Origin: Candidatus Cloacimonetes bacterium HGW-Cloacimonetes-3
GTDB taxonomy: Bacteria; Cloacimonadota; Cloacimonadia; Cloacimonadales; Cloacimonadaceae
Length of the DNA stretch: 64,000 nt
Assembly: GCA_002840645.1 (NCBI GenBank)
Contig: PHBO01000003.1
Coordinates: 186,001-250,000 of the forward strand
Reading direction: 5' to 3'
Each line of letters starts with the position of its first letter. Positions within the stretch are counted from its first letter, which is position 1. Shown piece after piece: positions 53,447-62,590 of the stretch. The notes beneath the pieces were generated by a model, which saw nothing but the letters and a program-made list of their open reading frames with translations, did not search any database and was not told where the DNA came from. The position numbers and the translations under genes are program-made.

Positions 53447-56400
53447 ATGAGAAAGCTTGTATTAGTCTGGCTTGGGCTGTGCTTAACCTTGGGCATCTTT
53501 GCCGAATACGCACCCCAGTCAATTATCTTCACCACAACCGACGATATTAAGGTGTCCGTGCAATATCCTGATTCTTTAGCCACAGATTGTGCATGGTTCA
53601 ACGATCTTTCTTCGCAATACAGGATTCACTATCTGGAAAAACTCTATGAGTATAGTGACAGTCCATATGACAAATACTGTTATTACCTTAGGTACAAAGA
53701 CAGTATGGAAGTAGAAGATATGTTGGACGTCTTTACATCGGAAATCAAGGTCACCATTGCCGAAGCGGATATGTATCTTGAGCCTTATGGAGACCCTATG
53801 GAAGGGGATCAATGGTATCTCTCTAAGATTGGTATGGATTTAGTTAGGGACAATTACAATTATGCGGGGGGTAATATCTTAGTAGGCGTGGTGGATTCCG
53901 GTATTGATTTAGGGTTGAACCTTATTCCGCCCGGTAACCCTCATCCAGACCTTCTCAACAACCTATTTACCGATTCTTTCGGTTCACATGGATATAATGC
54001 TTTTGCTATTAATGATCCAGATCAGAGTTCGAATATTGTGCAGGACGATCTTGGACACGGGACACATGTTGCAGGATTAATAGGTGCCGTTACAGACAAC
54101 AATGTTGGTATTGGTGGGATTTCTGGTGGGGTTCATGGAGAAAGTATTGAAGGATGTAAAATTTACTCAGTAAAAATTGGGGGTACTATGGATGACGATA
54201 CATTCCATGCATCAGCATTCATTAGGGGTGCAAGGGATGCAATAGAGAATGGAGTACGGATATTGAACTGTAGTTTTGGAGCATTTGTGTTCCTCGAACA
54301 AATTAACCAACTTATCGCAAATGTTTCAAACTACGAAGATCAATCTTTGTTTATTTGCGCAGCGGGAAACAGTGCTCAAGATATAGCTGTGCTCCCTGCT
54401 TCAAACCCGAACTGCATTAGCGTAGCTGCAACCTCACAGGATGATGTTATTACCTCGTATTCAAATTATCATAGTTCTGTAGATATTTGTGCCCCAGGGG
54501 GTCCCGGAGGGCATGGAGTTGAAACCGGGATACTCTCGACTATGCCTCAAGATTCACTATTCTTCTACCATACTCAGAAAGGATATGCAAGGAACTACGA
54601 GTTCGCTTCGGGCACCTCAATGGCGGCACCCATGGTTACGGCTGCGGTCGTCCTTGTTAAACAAGCATTTCCCAATTTGACTATGCAACAAATCAAGGCG
54701 CGCATTCTCGGTACAGCAGATGATGTTTACCGTTATAACGATATTAGTTTAGCCGGTAAACTCGGTTCGGGTAGATTGAATGTTTACAAAGCCATCAGCA
54801 CAGAGAGACCGCACATGACCCTAAGGCTACAGAATGTGAATGTGGATAATGACAGCTACATTGTTTGTGACCAGGACTCAATGTCCTTGAACGTTACCCT
54901 GAAGAACTGGTGGGCAAGCAATACTGATCCGGTTACAGGCACCTTATCCACTACCGATTCCAACATCATGGTGTTGCAGGATAGCTTGGAATTTGTCTTT
55001 AGTACAGTACAGGGTGATGAACGTTTCGATGCCACATTTCTAATAAATGACAGTTCCGAGATTTATACAGATGCGCCTTTTAAACTGGTTATGAATTGCG
55101 GAACATACTGTGATACCCTCTATTTTAAAATACCCAAGAGAGCTAATACAGACCTTTTCAAAATTAACATCCCCAATAGAACAGCAGTGTCGCAAGCTAT
55201 TGTTGATGATATTGATAATGATGGTATGGATGAAATGGCATTTATATCGACCAACAATAACAATACCTACTTGAACATGCTTCGTGGGGGATATGTTAAT
55301 GAGATACAGTTACCAAACCCCACAACCTGTAAACCTGCTTTCGCTGATGTGGACTATAATGGAAATTTAGAAACCATTATCGTGGATAGTATCGGGAACA
55401 TAACTGTGTTTGATGTAAACTTAAACGTTTTAGCCACCATATCTCAAGAAATATTAGCAGATTCGATTCAATCATTTGTTGTGGAAGATATTAATAATGA
55501 CGGGCAGTTAGATTTTGTGATAAGTTCACTGCTGGGTGCCCAGAGCAGCATTCACATAGTTAAGTTGACGGGCAATTTTGAGTATTCGGTTTATGCCTAT
55601 CAATTAGGTACTGGTTATAAATTGATTTCACCCTTAGCTATAGGTGATGTAGATTCAGAACACAACAAAAATATCCTCTTTATCAAAAGCAACTATAACC
55701 CCTCAAACCATATTACAATATCCACAACGTTAACGAAATTAACCTATTTTGAAGGCAAATGCGGGTACTTCAAAGAGTATGATTATGAAGTAGATACACA
55801 AGAATGGAATGACGATGTATTATGTCACTATGGTAGCACAGAAATTATCCTGGCAAAAACCTATCCGGAGGAATATGCTTCGCCCTTTGATTTGATCTAT
55901 TTTGGGATAGGCTTTACCCAAGTAAGCGGTTCGCCCACAATTGATGGAACATACGGGTATTATAAACTGTACTGCATGGAATATGAGGGGGAACCTACAA
56001 CCGTGTGGAGCCATTTAATGAGCGATAATCCTCAAAATGACTATTACAATTTTCAAAGAGCATATAACATAATAGCCGGAGACTTTATTAGTGATAAAGA
56101 AGGTTTGGAAGTCATTACAGGAGCAACCGAAGAAGTTTTTGATGCTGACACGGGAGAGTTTATTCAATACTTAACGAACTACAGACGGATGGATGGCGTA
56201 CACATTAATAATCACTATCAACCCGCGGTTATTACTGATGTGGTTACCCCCAGTATTATGGATGTATTCGTGCATAAGGGAAATCAAATTATCTGCTTTG
56301 ATGAACATAAGAGTATCTCACCATATTTTCAGGCAGCCCTACCTTCAAGTGCCAATGTTATTTCTATAGTAGCAGGCAATGCGAGAATAATTGATACACA

Positions 56401-58048
56401 CGATCTGTACGCCCTCACAACCTGTAATGGCTCAACAAATGTTTATTACATTCCCATCGTAAGCAACAAGCCGGAATTGATGTACCAGTGGAGACAAATG
56501 GGAAACAACGCCAGAATGTCTTGCGAATTTCAACAACCGATACCTTCAGATATCGATAAGCACTTGATTATTTGGAATAACACCGAGATTGCCCATGATA
56601 TTGCAATCAAGCTGGATGCTGTTATGGATATTGTTGCTGGGGTTAATCTACGGATGCGATATGGTAGTTCAATAACATGTATCGGATCATTAAGCTCCGA
56701 TAGGTGCTATCAAGTTCCTGTCTCTATTAAAGGTCTTTGCCCCAAGTTTATGATAGGCTATTGGGATGGTATAGCTTTGTTGAATCTTTCCCAGCCGGCT
56801 TTGGAACACCTAGAAATATCTAATGCGACAAGTGCTCTGGAGCTTTTTGATCTGGGAGAGTATAGGCTAAATTATTGTAAGTTCTTTGGTAACCAATCTG
56901 GTGTTAGTGTTTACAACTCTATTGTGGATAGTAGGGGAAGTAGCTACTCCTCGGGTGGTGTTGGCGTAACGGTATTGAATAGCGGGGTATTCAACGCAAG
57001 CGGAACTTACGGGGTAAACATTATTGAGAATAACGATATCGGAATCTACGCTTATAATTCTTTCCCCAACTTGACTGAGGGGTACAATAACCTTGATAAT
57101 ACAGCCTACAACATTTTCGTTAATGATAACAATAATGGCATCGAAGCCAAATACAACTGGTGGGGCAATGCAAACGAACCTGCAATTATCGCAAAATTTA
57201 ATAGACCATATTTAGTTGATTATTCCTATTGGCTGGAGCAGCCCAATGAATCTAAAGGAAAAGATGCATATAACGAGGGATTCTTTTATGCTGAGGATTT
57301 ACGTTCTTCCATGCAATGGTCTCAAGCAATACCCGTGTACCAAACTATTTGCAGTAATCCTTCTGATCCGTTCAGGTATCCGGCAGCCAGAGCACTAATG
57401 CAATGCTATATGAAACTAAATGATGGACAGATTTTTAAAAACTGGCTTACCCAATTGATTATATCCTGCAATGATCCTGATTATGTACAATACCTAAACA
57501 AGCTGAAAGCTCTTACTAACAGAGCTTTGCATCAGTATCAGGATGCCTTGGATTATTATGAGACAATTCTTGAAAGCAACCCAAGCTATGCTGATTCTTG
57601 CTATGCGGTGATTGATATTGGTTTCACCTGGTTGGAATCAAGCTATTACTTACAAAGTAAGAGGCTGTCCTTGAGACCATACAATGTACAAAGCCATATG
57701 GAAACAACCCGTGCACTACTGAAATCAATCCAAAACAACACCGAAATAGGGGTAGAGATAGTACCTGAGAAAGAGGTTATTCTTAATCAGAATTACCCTA
57801 ATCCCTTCAATCCCTCTACCACGATAAGCTATTATCTTCCCGGAACAACCGATACTGAATTAAAAGTATACAATATTAAGGGGCAATTGGTGAGAACATA
57901 TCGGTATTTAGGGCAAGAGAAAGGCCAAAATAAGATTGTATGGGATGGTAGAGATAACAAAGGAAACACTGTCTCCACCGGTGTTTACTTTTACAAACTT
58001 GACGCCAATAAAGCTTCATTCATCAAGAAATGCCTCTTGCTTAAATAA
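53447..58048 (+). CDS. Secreted subtilisin-like (S8) protease with FG-GAP-like repeats and sorting domain
   Basis: A 1533-residue exported protease. Signal peptide LVWLGLCLTLGIFA. Catalytic residues are all present: Asp150 (GVVDSGIDLG), His204 (GHGTHVAGLIGA), oxyanion Asn308 (AAGNS) and Ser391 (ASGTSMAAPM). Residues ~570-800 contain FG-GAP/VCBS-like DxDNDG repeats (VDDIDNDGMDEMAF, VEDINNDGQLDFVI). A parallel beta-helix-like stretch (GIEAKYNWWGNANEP) lies near 1240. A TPR-like segment (about 1280-1400) precedes the sorting domain (QNYPNPFNPSTTISYY ... KKCLLLK). ATG follows TGGAGGAAAC, 23 bases after copy 3, so the protease and three paralogues probably form one operon. The paralogues could be substrates, inhibitors or partners. 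Confidence 0.93.
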   Translation: MRKLVLVWLGLCLTLGIFAEYAPQSIIFTTTDDIKVSVQYPDSLATDCAWFNDLSSQYRIHYLEKLYEYSDSPYDKYCYYLRYKDSMEVEDMLDVFTSEIKVTIAEADMYLEPYGDPMEGDQWYLSKIGMDLVRDNYNYAGGNILVGVVDSGIDLGLNLIPPGNPHPDLLNNLFTDSFGSHGYNAFAINDPDQSSNIVQDDLGHGTHVAGLIGAVTDNNVGIGGISGGVHGESIEGCKIYSVKIGGTMDDDTFHASAFIRGARDAIENGVRILNCSFGAFVFLEQINQLIANVSNYEDQSLFICAAGNSAQDIAVLPASNPNCISVAATSQDDVITSYSNYHSSVDICAPGGPGGHGVETGILSTMPQDSLFFYHTQKGYARNYEFASGTSMAAPMVTAAVVLVKQAFPNLTMQQIKARILGTADDVYRYNDISLAGKLGSGRLNVYKAISTERPHMTLRLQNVNVDNDSYIVCDQDSMSLNVTLKNWWASNTDPVTGTLSTTDSNIMVLQDSLEFVFSTVQGDERFDATFLINDSSEIYTDAPFKLVMNCGTYCDTLYFKIPKRANTDLFKINIPNRTAVSQAIVDDIDNDGMDEMAFISTNNNNTYLNMLRGGYVNEIQLPNPTTCKPAFADVDYNGNLETIIVDSIGNITVFDVNLNVLATISQEILADSIQSFVVEDINNDGQLDFVISSLLGAQSSIHIVKLTGNFEYSVYAYQLGTGYKLISPLAIGDVDSEHNKNILFIKSNYNPSNHITISTTLTKLTYFEGKCGYFKEYDYEVDTQEWNDDVLCHYGSTEIILAKTYPEEYASPFDLIYFGIGFTQVSGSPTIDGTYGYYKLYCMEYEGEPTTVWSHLMSDNPQNDYYNFQRAYNIIAGDFISDKEGLEVITGATEEVFDADTGEFIQYLTNYRRMDGVHINNHYQPAVITDVVTPSIMDVFVHKGNQIICFDEHKSISPYFQAALPSSANVISIVAGNARIIDTHDLYALTTCNGSTNVYYIPIVSNKPELMYQWRQMGNNARMSCEFQQPIPSDIDKHLIIWNNTEIAHDIAIKLDAVMDIVAGVNLRMRYGSSITCIGSLSSDRCYQVPVSIKGLCPKFMIGYWDGIALLNLSQPALEHLEISNATSALELFDLGEYRLNYCKFFGNQSGVSVYNSIVDSRGSSYSSGGVGVTVLNSGVFNASGTYGVNIIENNDIGIYAYNSFPNLTEGYNNLDNTAYNIFVNDNNNGIEAKYNWWGNANEPAIIAKFNRPYLVDYSYWLEQPNESKGKDAYNEGFFYAEDLRSSMQWSQAIPVYQTICSNPSDPFRYPAARALMQCYMKLNDGQIFKNWLTQLIISCNDPDYVQYLNKLKALTNRALHQYQDALDYYETILESNPSYADSCYAVIDIGFTWLESSYYLQSKRLSLRPYNVQSHMETTRALLKSIQNNTEIGVEIVPEKEVILNQNYPNPFNPSTTISYYLPGTTDTELKVYNIKGQLVRTYRYLGQEKGQNKIVWDGRDNKGNTVSTGVYFYKLDANKASFIKKCLLLK

Positions 58049-58081
58049 ACCCTGCAGGGCATAAACGACTGCCCTCTATAG

Positions 58082-58124
58082 AAAACCATGCTAACCACGG
58101 GTTATTCGTGGTTAGTATGGTTTT
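58082..58124 (+). terminator. Intrinsic terminator of the protease operon
   Basis: A long stem AAAACCATGCTAACCACG / CGTGGTTAGTATGGTTTT (one mismatch-like G-T) over GGTTATT, followed by ATT. The A-rich 5' arm makes it potentially bidirectional. Confidence 0.7.
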
Positions 58125-58179
58125 ATTCCAAACAGGAAACCATGAAACTGGCGATCTTATTCCACAAATATTTGAGGTT

Positions 58180-58335
58180 CGTAAATTGTTTAGTTCCAGC
58201 CTGCAGGAAGGACAACACAAGCTAATCTGGGATGGCAGGAGTGATAACGGCAGCACTGTAGCCAGCGGGATCTACATTTACCGCATCAGCACCAACCAGG
58301 GCAGCATTACAAAAAAGATGATACTGGCGAAGTAG
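58180..58335 (+). pseudogene. Orphan fragment of a C-terminal sorting domain
   Basis: About 50 codons ending in a stop read FSSSLQEGQHKLIWDGRSD, NGSTVASGIYIYRIST and KKMILAK, the second half of the FlgD-like sorting domain. The upstream YPNPFNP half and any body domain are missing, and no signal peptide precedes it. An ATG at 58108 is in frame but follows noncoding-looking sequence and sits inside the terminator. It lies 280 bases after an intact sorting domain, so I read it as the remnant of a lost or deleted surface-protein gene. Confidence 0.75.
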
Positions 58336-58521
58336 CGGGGTTTGGTGACAGTAAGGTAATGAAGTGATGAGGTGATGAGGTAATGAAACGATGGACTGGC
58401 ATTGCCCAATACCTTGGCTCTTTTTCTCTTTTCTCTTTGTTCAACTCTCTCTGCTTTTCTCTGCCTTTATCTGCTTTTCTCTGTGGTGAAAAAGAAATCT
58501 TCATATTAAACCCTCTGTTTC

Positions 58522-58576
58522 GAAAATAAATGCCAAATCTGTCCCAAAATCCAAAATCTGTCCCCCTATATACTAT
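58522..58576. repeat. Dispersed AAATCTGTCCC repeat, copy 2
   Basis: AAATAAATGCCAAATCTG, TCCCAAAA, then AAAATCTGTCCCCC and ATACTAT, closely matching 32065-32120. It is preceded by CCCTCTGTTT, which also precedes the REP unit R4. The rest of the gap 58336-58686 holds short GATGAGGT repeats (58360-58385) and a pyrimidine-rich tract (58420-58480), no gene. Confidence 0.7.
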
Positions 58577-58686
58577 AGATAGCTATCTTCCGGTTGCCGA
58601 TAAGCGAACCCTTAAACAAAACTATTGACTAAATTGGCAAGCTTAAAGACTGTGGCTATCTGAAGACTAATGTATTAGGAATCGTA

Positions 58687-58938
58687 ATGTTAAAAGCAAA
58701 AATCTTTGTTCAGCTTAAAGCCAGTGTGCTTGATCCCCAAGGGAAAGCAGTAACTAATTCGCTGCATAATCTTGGGTTTGGCGGTGTTGTGGATACCAGA
58801 ATAAGCAAGTATATCGAGATATTGTTTGATTCAGCCGACGAGGCAGAAGTACGCACGCAGGTAGATAAGATCTGTGACAGCTTGCTTGCCAACCCCAACA
58901 CGGAAACCTATCATTATCAGCTTGAGGCACAGGAGTAA
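58687..58938 (+). CDS. purS: Phosphoribosylformylglycinamidine synthase subunit PurS
   Basis: An 83-residue PurS, the small subunit of FGAM synthase in purine synthesis. It matches the family in length and sequence: AKIFVQLKASVLDPQGKAV, NLGFGGVVDTRISKYIEILF and the C-terminal LLANPNTETYHYQLE. It bridges PurQ and PurL. ATG is preceded by TTAGGAATCGTA. It is followed by purQ after 5 bases; purL is not in the window. Confidence 0.95.
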   Translation: MLKAKIFVQLKASVLDPQGKAVTNSLHNLGFGGVVDTRISKYIEILFDSADEAEVRTQVDKICDSLLANPNTETYHYQLEAQE

Positions 58939-58943
58939 AGGGT

Positions 58944-59639
58944 TTGCGGGTTAGCGTTATTACTTTTCCGGGTTCGAACTGCGATCATGATGCCTTTGCG
59001 GTATTCAGCTCGCGTGGGCATAGCAGCAAAATGATCTGGCACAAGGATACTGATCTGGAAAAGCCGGATCTGGTAATCTTGCCGGGGGGATTCTCCTATG
59101 GAGATTACCTTCGTTGCGGTGCTTTGGCAAGGTTTTCCCCCATCGTGAACGAGGTAATCAGTTTTGCTAAAAAAGGCGGGCTGGTGATGGGTATATGCAA
59201 CGGATTTCAGGTACTTACAGAGACAGGATTATTACCCGGTGCACTGATGATGAACGAATCTCTCAGCTTTATCTGCAAGCACCAGCTTGTGCGGGTAGAA
59301 ACGGCTAATAGCCCATATACCAAAGGGCTGGCGGTGGGGAGTGTGCTGGATATTCCCATTGCTCACAAGGAAGGCAACTACTTTATTGATAAAGAGGGAC
59401 TTAAAACCCTTGAAGATAATGACCTGATTGCGTTCAGGTATTGCGATACTAAGGGACAGATCACCCGGGCGAGCAACCCCAATGGTGCTTTGAAGAATAT
59501 TGCCGGAGTGCTAAACCCGGCGCGAAACATTTTGGGTATGATGCCCCATCCGGAGCGTTCGGCTACGGATACAGTCCTCACTCAGGACGGCAGGCGGATA
59601 TTTGAAGCTTTGGAAAGCTATTACGGCACCATTGCTTGA
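58944..59639 (+). CDS. purQ: Phosphoribosylformylglycinamidine synthase subunit PurQ
   Basis: A 231-residue class I glutamine amidotransferase that supplies ammonia to PurL. The N-terminus VSVITFPGSNCDHDAF is the PurQ signature. The nucleophile elbow GICNGFQVLTE gives the catalytic Cys near residue 86. The His-Glu pair is in MMPHPERSATD near 215. The start is TTG (TTGCGGGTTAGC), because the PurQ N-terminus begins here and AGGAG overlaps the purS stop. There is no usable ATG nearby. Confidence 0.95.
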   Translation: MRVSVITFPGSNCDHDAFAVFSSRGHSSKMIWHKDTDLEKPDLVILPGGFSYGDYLRCGALARFSPIVNEVISFAKKGGLVMGICNGFQVLTETGLLPGALMMNESLSFICKHQLVRVETANSPYTKGLAVGSVLDIPIAHKEGNYFIDKEGLKTLEDNDLIAFRYCDTKGQITRASNPNGALKNIAGVLNPARNILGMMPHPERSATDTVLTQDGRRIFEALESYYGTIA

Positions 59640-60309
59640 TACCTTTATCCCACCGGCATGCCTGGTGTGCGGCGAAAGGCTGGAAGATCAGATTCAGGTG
59701 ATTTGCAGCAACTGCGAAGCAAAAGTATCCATGTATCAGGGAAACCTGTGCAAGGTTTGCGGTAGTGAGATAAAAGAGCTTCCTTGCGAGGTATGTGCGG
59801 TAGAGAAGTTCGCTTTCGACCATGCCCGCTCCGTATTCCGCTTTCGCAGCCCGATAGACGATTTGATCCATATCCTGAAGTACGATGGATATATTTCACC
59901 GGCAGGTTACTTTGCTTTACCTCTGGCGGAAATGATAGAAAGCGACGAAGAACTGCAAGGCTATGACTATATGTGTGCAGTACCATTACACAAGGTTCGA
60001 AACCGTGAACGCGGCTACAACCAATCTGATCTTATTGCTTATGCCACGGCAATGCTTCTTGATATGCCGTATCAGAACCCGGTAAGCAGGTGTGTGAACA
60101 CCCAAAGCCAGACTCTGCTAAGCAAAGCCCATCGGGTGAAAAACCTGAATGGTGCTTTTTGTGTGAAGGATGTTGCGGCTGTAAAAGGGAAGAAGATTAT
60201 GGTTGTGGATGATGTATTCACTACCGGGACTACTTTAAACGAGATAGCCAAACTACTGCGCTTGGTCGGTGCGGAAAAAGTAGCAGCCGTAACGGTTGCC
60301 AGAGCGTGA
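59602..60309 (+). CDS. ComF-family phosphoribosyltransferase-like protein
   Basis: A 235-residue ComF/GntX-type protein. Four CxxC-like zinc motifs (PACLVCGERL, ICSNC, LCKVCGSE, PCEVC) at ~18-66 precede a PRTase fold whose PRPP loop is KKIMVVDDVFTTGTTLNEIAK near 200. VPLHKVRNRERGYNQSDLIA is the family block. ComF proteins support DNA uptake in some bacteria and are of unknown function in others. The frame begins TTG at 59602 with AGGCGGA upstream, overlapping purQ by 38 bases; an internal TTG at 59632 would cut the overlap. Part of the purS-purQ operon. Confidence 0.9.
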   Translation: MKLWKAITAPLLDTFIPPACLVCGERLEDQIQVICSNCEAKVSMYQGNLCKVCGSEIKELPCEVCAVEKFAFDHARSVFRFRSPIDDLIHILKYDGYISPAGYFALPLAEMIESDEELQGYDYMCAVPLHKVRNRERGYNQSDLIAYATAMLLDMPYQNPVSRCVNTQSQTLLSKAHRVKNLNGAFCVKDVAAVKGKKIMVVDDVFTTGTTLNEIAKLLRLVGAEKVAAVTVARA

Positions 60310-60310
60310 A

Positions 60311-60706
60311 ATGAATAAAGAATTTAACGAGATCAGACCTCAGGTTTCCGAAGGTGAGATCAATGACATGATCGAGAAAGTAGCCCGCTTCATTGCAGAG
60401 CGTCATTTAGCTCCGGCGGGGATACTGTTTCTGGAGTCTGTGCGCCCCCTGCATGGGATAGGCAGCCAGGCGATGTTCTTTATCCTGCCTTTTGCGGAGA
60501 TTATCTTCGATTCCCGCAAATACCAACAGTTTGCCATTATGATAGAGAACGAAGAGAACCTGAAGAAACTGGTGAACAGAATCGATGAGCTGGATGAAGA
60601 GCTTTCCCGCGACAGACGCAAAGCTTCCCGGCTACAAAGCCAACGCCGTAAAGCACAATTTAAAGCCTTTATACATAGAATAATTAAACCAAAAAAAGCT
60701 GAATAA
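60311..60706 (+). CDS. Small conserved-looking protein between ComF and MutL-type genes, unknown function
   Basis: A 131-residue soluble protein. The N-terminal part (VSEGEINDMIEKVARFIAER, then LAPAGILFLESVRPLHGIGSQAM, then FILPFAEIIFDSRKYQQFAI) looks like a compact alpha/beta domain with a conserved-looking LAPAGILFLES block. The C-terminal ~45 residues form a charged coiled coil (LKKLVNRIDELDEELSRDRR) and end in a very basic tail. No family recognised. The ATG comes one base after the comF stop; the frame extends 15 bases upstream but only as overlap. Its tight position suggests a role with the MutL-type ATPase. Confidence 0.75.
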   Translation: MNKEFNEIRPQVSEGEINDMIEKVARFIAERHLAPAGILFLESVRPLHGIGSQAMFFILPFAEIIFDSRKYQQFAIMIENEENLKKLVNRIDELDEELSRDRRKASRLQSQRRKAQFKAFIHRIIKPKKAE

Positions 60707-60718
60707 GCGGAGGAATAT

Positions 60719-62581
60719 ATGCAATACGATGAGAAACGCCTTACCCGCATAGTTGCTACAGACTGTGGCAGCACGACAACCAAGGCGATATTGATCGAAT
60801 GGGTGGATGGCGAATTTCGCCAAACCATCCGCGGCGAAGCTCCCACAACCGTGGAAGCTCCGTTGAACGACGTAACAAAAGGTGTGATTAACGCTACTCA
60901 GGAGATGGAAGAACTTGCCCGTTTGAAATATGATAATCCAAACATCAAGTTCATGGAAAACGGAGAGTTCATCATACCCCGCAAGGGGGACATAGGTATC
61001 GATGCTTATGTGTCCACATCCTCGGCAGGTGGTGGATTACAAATGATGGTTACCGGTGTGGTGGCATCCATGACCGGTGAAAGCGCAGAACGCGCAGCCC
61101 TGGGTGCGGGTGCGATTGTTATGGATCTTATCGCCAGCAATGACAAACGCATGAACCATGAAAAGATTGAGCGCATTCGTCAGCTTCGCCCCGATATGAT
61201 TCTGATGGCAGGCGGAGAAGATAGCGGAACCGTGAAGCATGTGGTGGAAATGGCAGAGTTGGTAGGCGCAGCTGATCCGAAAGCAAGATTGGGCTCATCC
61301 TATAAGCTTCCTGTAATCTATGCCGGGAATAAAGATGCACAACAGGAGATTATCAGTACTCTTGGCTCTAAAGTGGATTTGATAGTAACCGATAATATCC
61401 GTCCCAAGTTGGAACTGGAAAACCTTGGACCTGCCAGAGATAAGATTCACGATCTGTTCATGGAGCATGTGATGCAGCAAGCTCCGGGCTATAACAAGCT
61501 TATGGAATGGGCAAAGGGTCCGGATTTGGAATCTGTACCAATTATGCCAACTCCCGCCGCAGTTGGAAATATCATGCAAGCCATAGCCAAAGACGAGAAG
61601 ATCGAGGTTGTAGGCGTGGATATCGGTGGTGCCACTACAGACGTGTTTAGTGTGTTCACGGAAGAGTATTTGTTCAACCGTACCGTTAGTGCAAATCTCG
61701 GTATGAGCTATAGTATTTCTAACGTGCTGGCTTCGTCAGGGCTGGCGAATATCATGCGCTGGGTTCCTTTCGATATAGACGAAAGCGAGCTGCGTAACAT
61801 GATAAAGAATAAAATGATCCGTCCTACCACCATTCCTTCGTTATTAGAAGAGCTGGTGCTGGAACAGGCAATTGCCAAGGAAGCCCTGCGTTTGGCTTTC
61901 GAGCAGCACAAATTGTTTGCCAGCGGCTTGAAGGGTATGCAGCGTCAGCGTGATATCTCAGAAGCATTCAGCCAATCTACTTCAGGAGCATCTATCGTAA
62001 ATCTGATGACTTTGAACCTGCTGGTGGGTAGCGGTGGCGTGCTGTCTCATGCACCTCGCCGTAACCAGACGGTTATGATGCTTATTGATGCTTTCTTACC
62101 AGAAGGCATTACCCGCCTTGCTGTGGATAGCATCTTCATGATGCCGCATCTGGGTGTGCTGTCTGAAATTAGTGCCAAGGCTGCAACGGAAGTGTTTCGC
62201 AAGGATTGCATGGTTTATCTGGGCACTTGTGTAGCTCCTGTGGGAAAGAGCAAGATTGGCAAACCCGCGCTGCATGCAATACTTGAGTTTGCTGATGGCA
62301 GGAAGTTTGATGAGGAAATTCCTTTTGGCGAGGTTCGCCTTATTCCATGTGAAGTAGGACAGGTTGCCAAAGCTACTTTGAAGGCTTTGGGCGGTTTGAT
62401 TTTGGATAAAGACAAGAACCGTGAGCTATCAGTAGATTTGCACGGAGGCAAAGTAGGTATAGTTTTAGATACCCGCGGTCGCCAACCCTTTGCTTTGCCA
62501 ACCGAGAAAGTAGAGCGCATTGCCTCACTTAAAAAGTGGATGCGCGAGTTCAAAGTTTATCCCGAGCACATCTTGGTATAG
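60719..62581 (+). CDS. Glutamate-mutase MutL-family actin-like ATPase
   Basis: A 620-residue protein of the MutL family encoded beside B12-dependent glutamate mutase and aminomutases; it is unrelated to mismatch-repair MutL. It has ASKHA-type sites: RIVATDCGSTTTKAILIEW at 9-27 and VVGVDIGGATTDVFSVF near 300-316, with MILMAGGEDSGTVKHVVEMA between. A C-terminal region (KVGIVLDTRGRQPFALP) closes the fold. The family may reactivate or assemble adenosylcobalamin mutases, by analogy with diol-dehydratase reactivases; this is inference. GCGGAGGAATAT precedes the ATG. No mutase gene is in the window. The next gene starts 9 bases on. Confidence 0.9.
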   Translation: MQYDEKRLTRIVATDCGSTTTKAILIEWVDGEFRQTIRGEAPTTVEAPLNDVTKGVINATQEMEELARLKYDNPNIKFMENGEFIIPRKGDIGIDAYVSTSSAGGGLQMMVTGVVASMTGESAERAALGAGAIVMDLIASNDKRMNHEKIERIRQLRPDMILMAGGEDSGTVKHVVEMAELVGAADPKARLGSSYKLPVIYAGNKDAQQEIISTLGSKVDLIVTDNIRPKLELENLGPARDKIHDLFMEHVMQQAPGYNKLMEWAKGPDLESVPIMPTPAAVGNIMQAIAKDEKIEVVGVDIGGATTDVFSVFTEEYLFNRTVSANLGMSYSISNVLASSGLANIMRWVPFDIDESELRNMIKNKMIRPTTIPSLLEELVLEQAIAKEALRLAFEQHKLFASGLKGMQRQRDISEAFSQSTSGASIVNLMTLNLLVGSGGVLSHAPRRNQTVMMLIDAFLPEGITRLAVDSIFMMPHLGVLSEISAKAATEVFRKDCMVYLGTCVAPVGKSKIGKPALHAILEFADGRKFDEEIPFGEVRLIPCEVGQVAKATLKALGGLILDKDKNRELSVDLHGGKVGIVLDTRGRQPFALPTEKVERIASLKKWMREFKVYPEHILV

Positions 62582-62590
62582 GAGGATATA

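Noticed and set aside
60719-62581. DNA mismatch-repair MutL
   Set aside because: The sequence has actin-like ATPase motifs (DCGSTTTK, DIGGATTD), not GHKL ATPase motifs; it is the glutamate-mutase MutL family.
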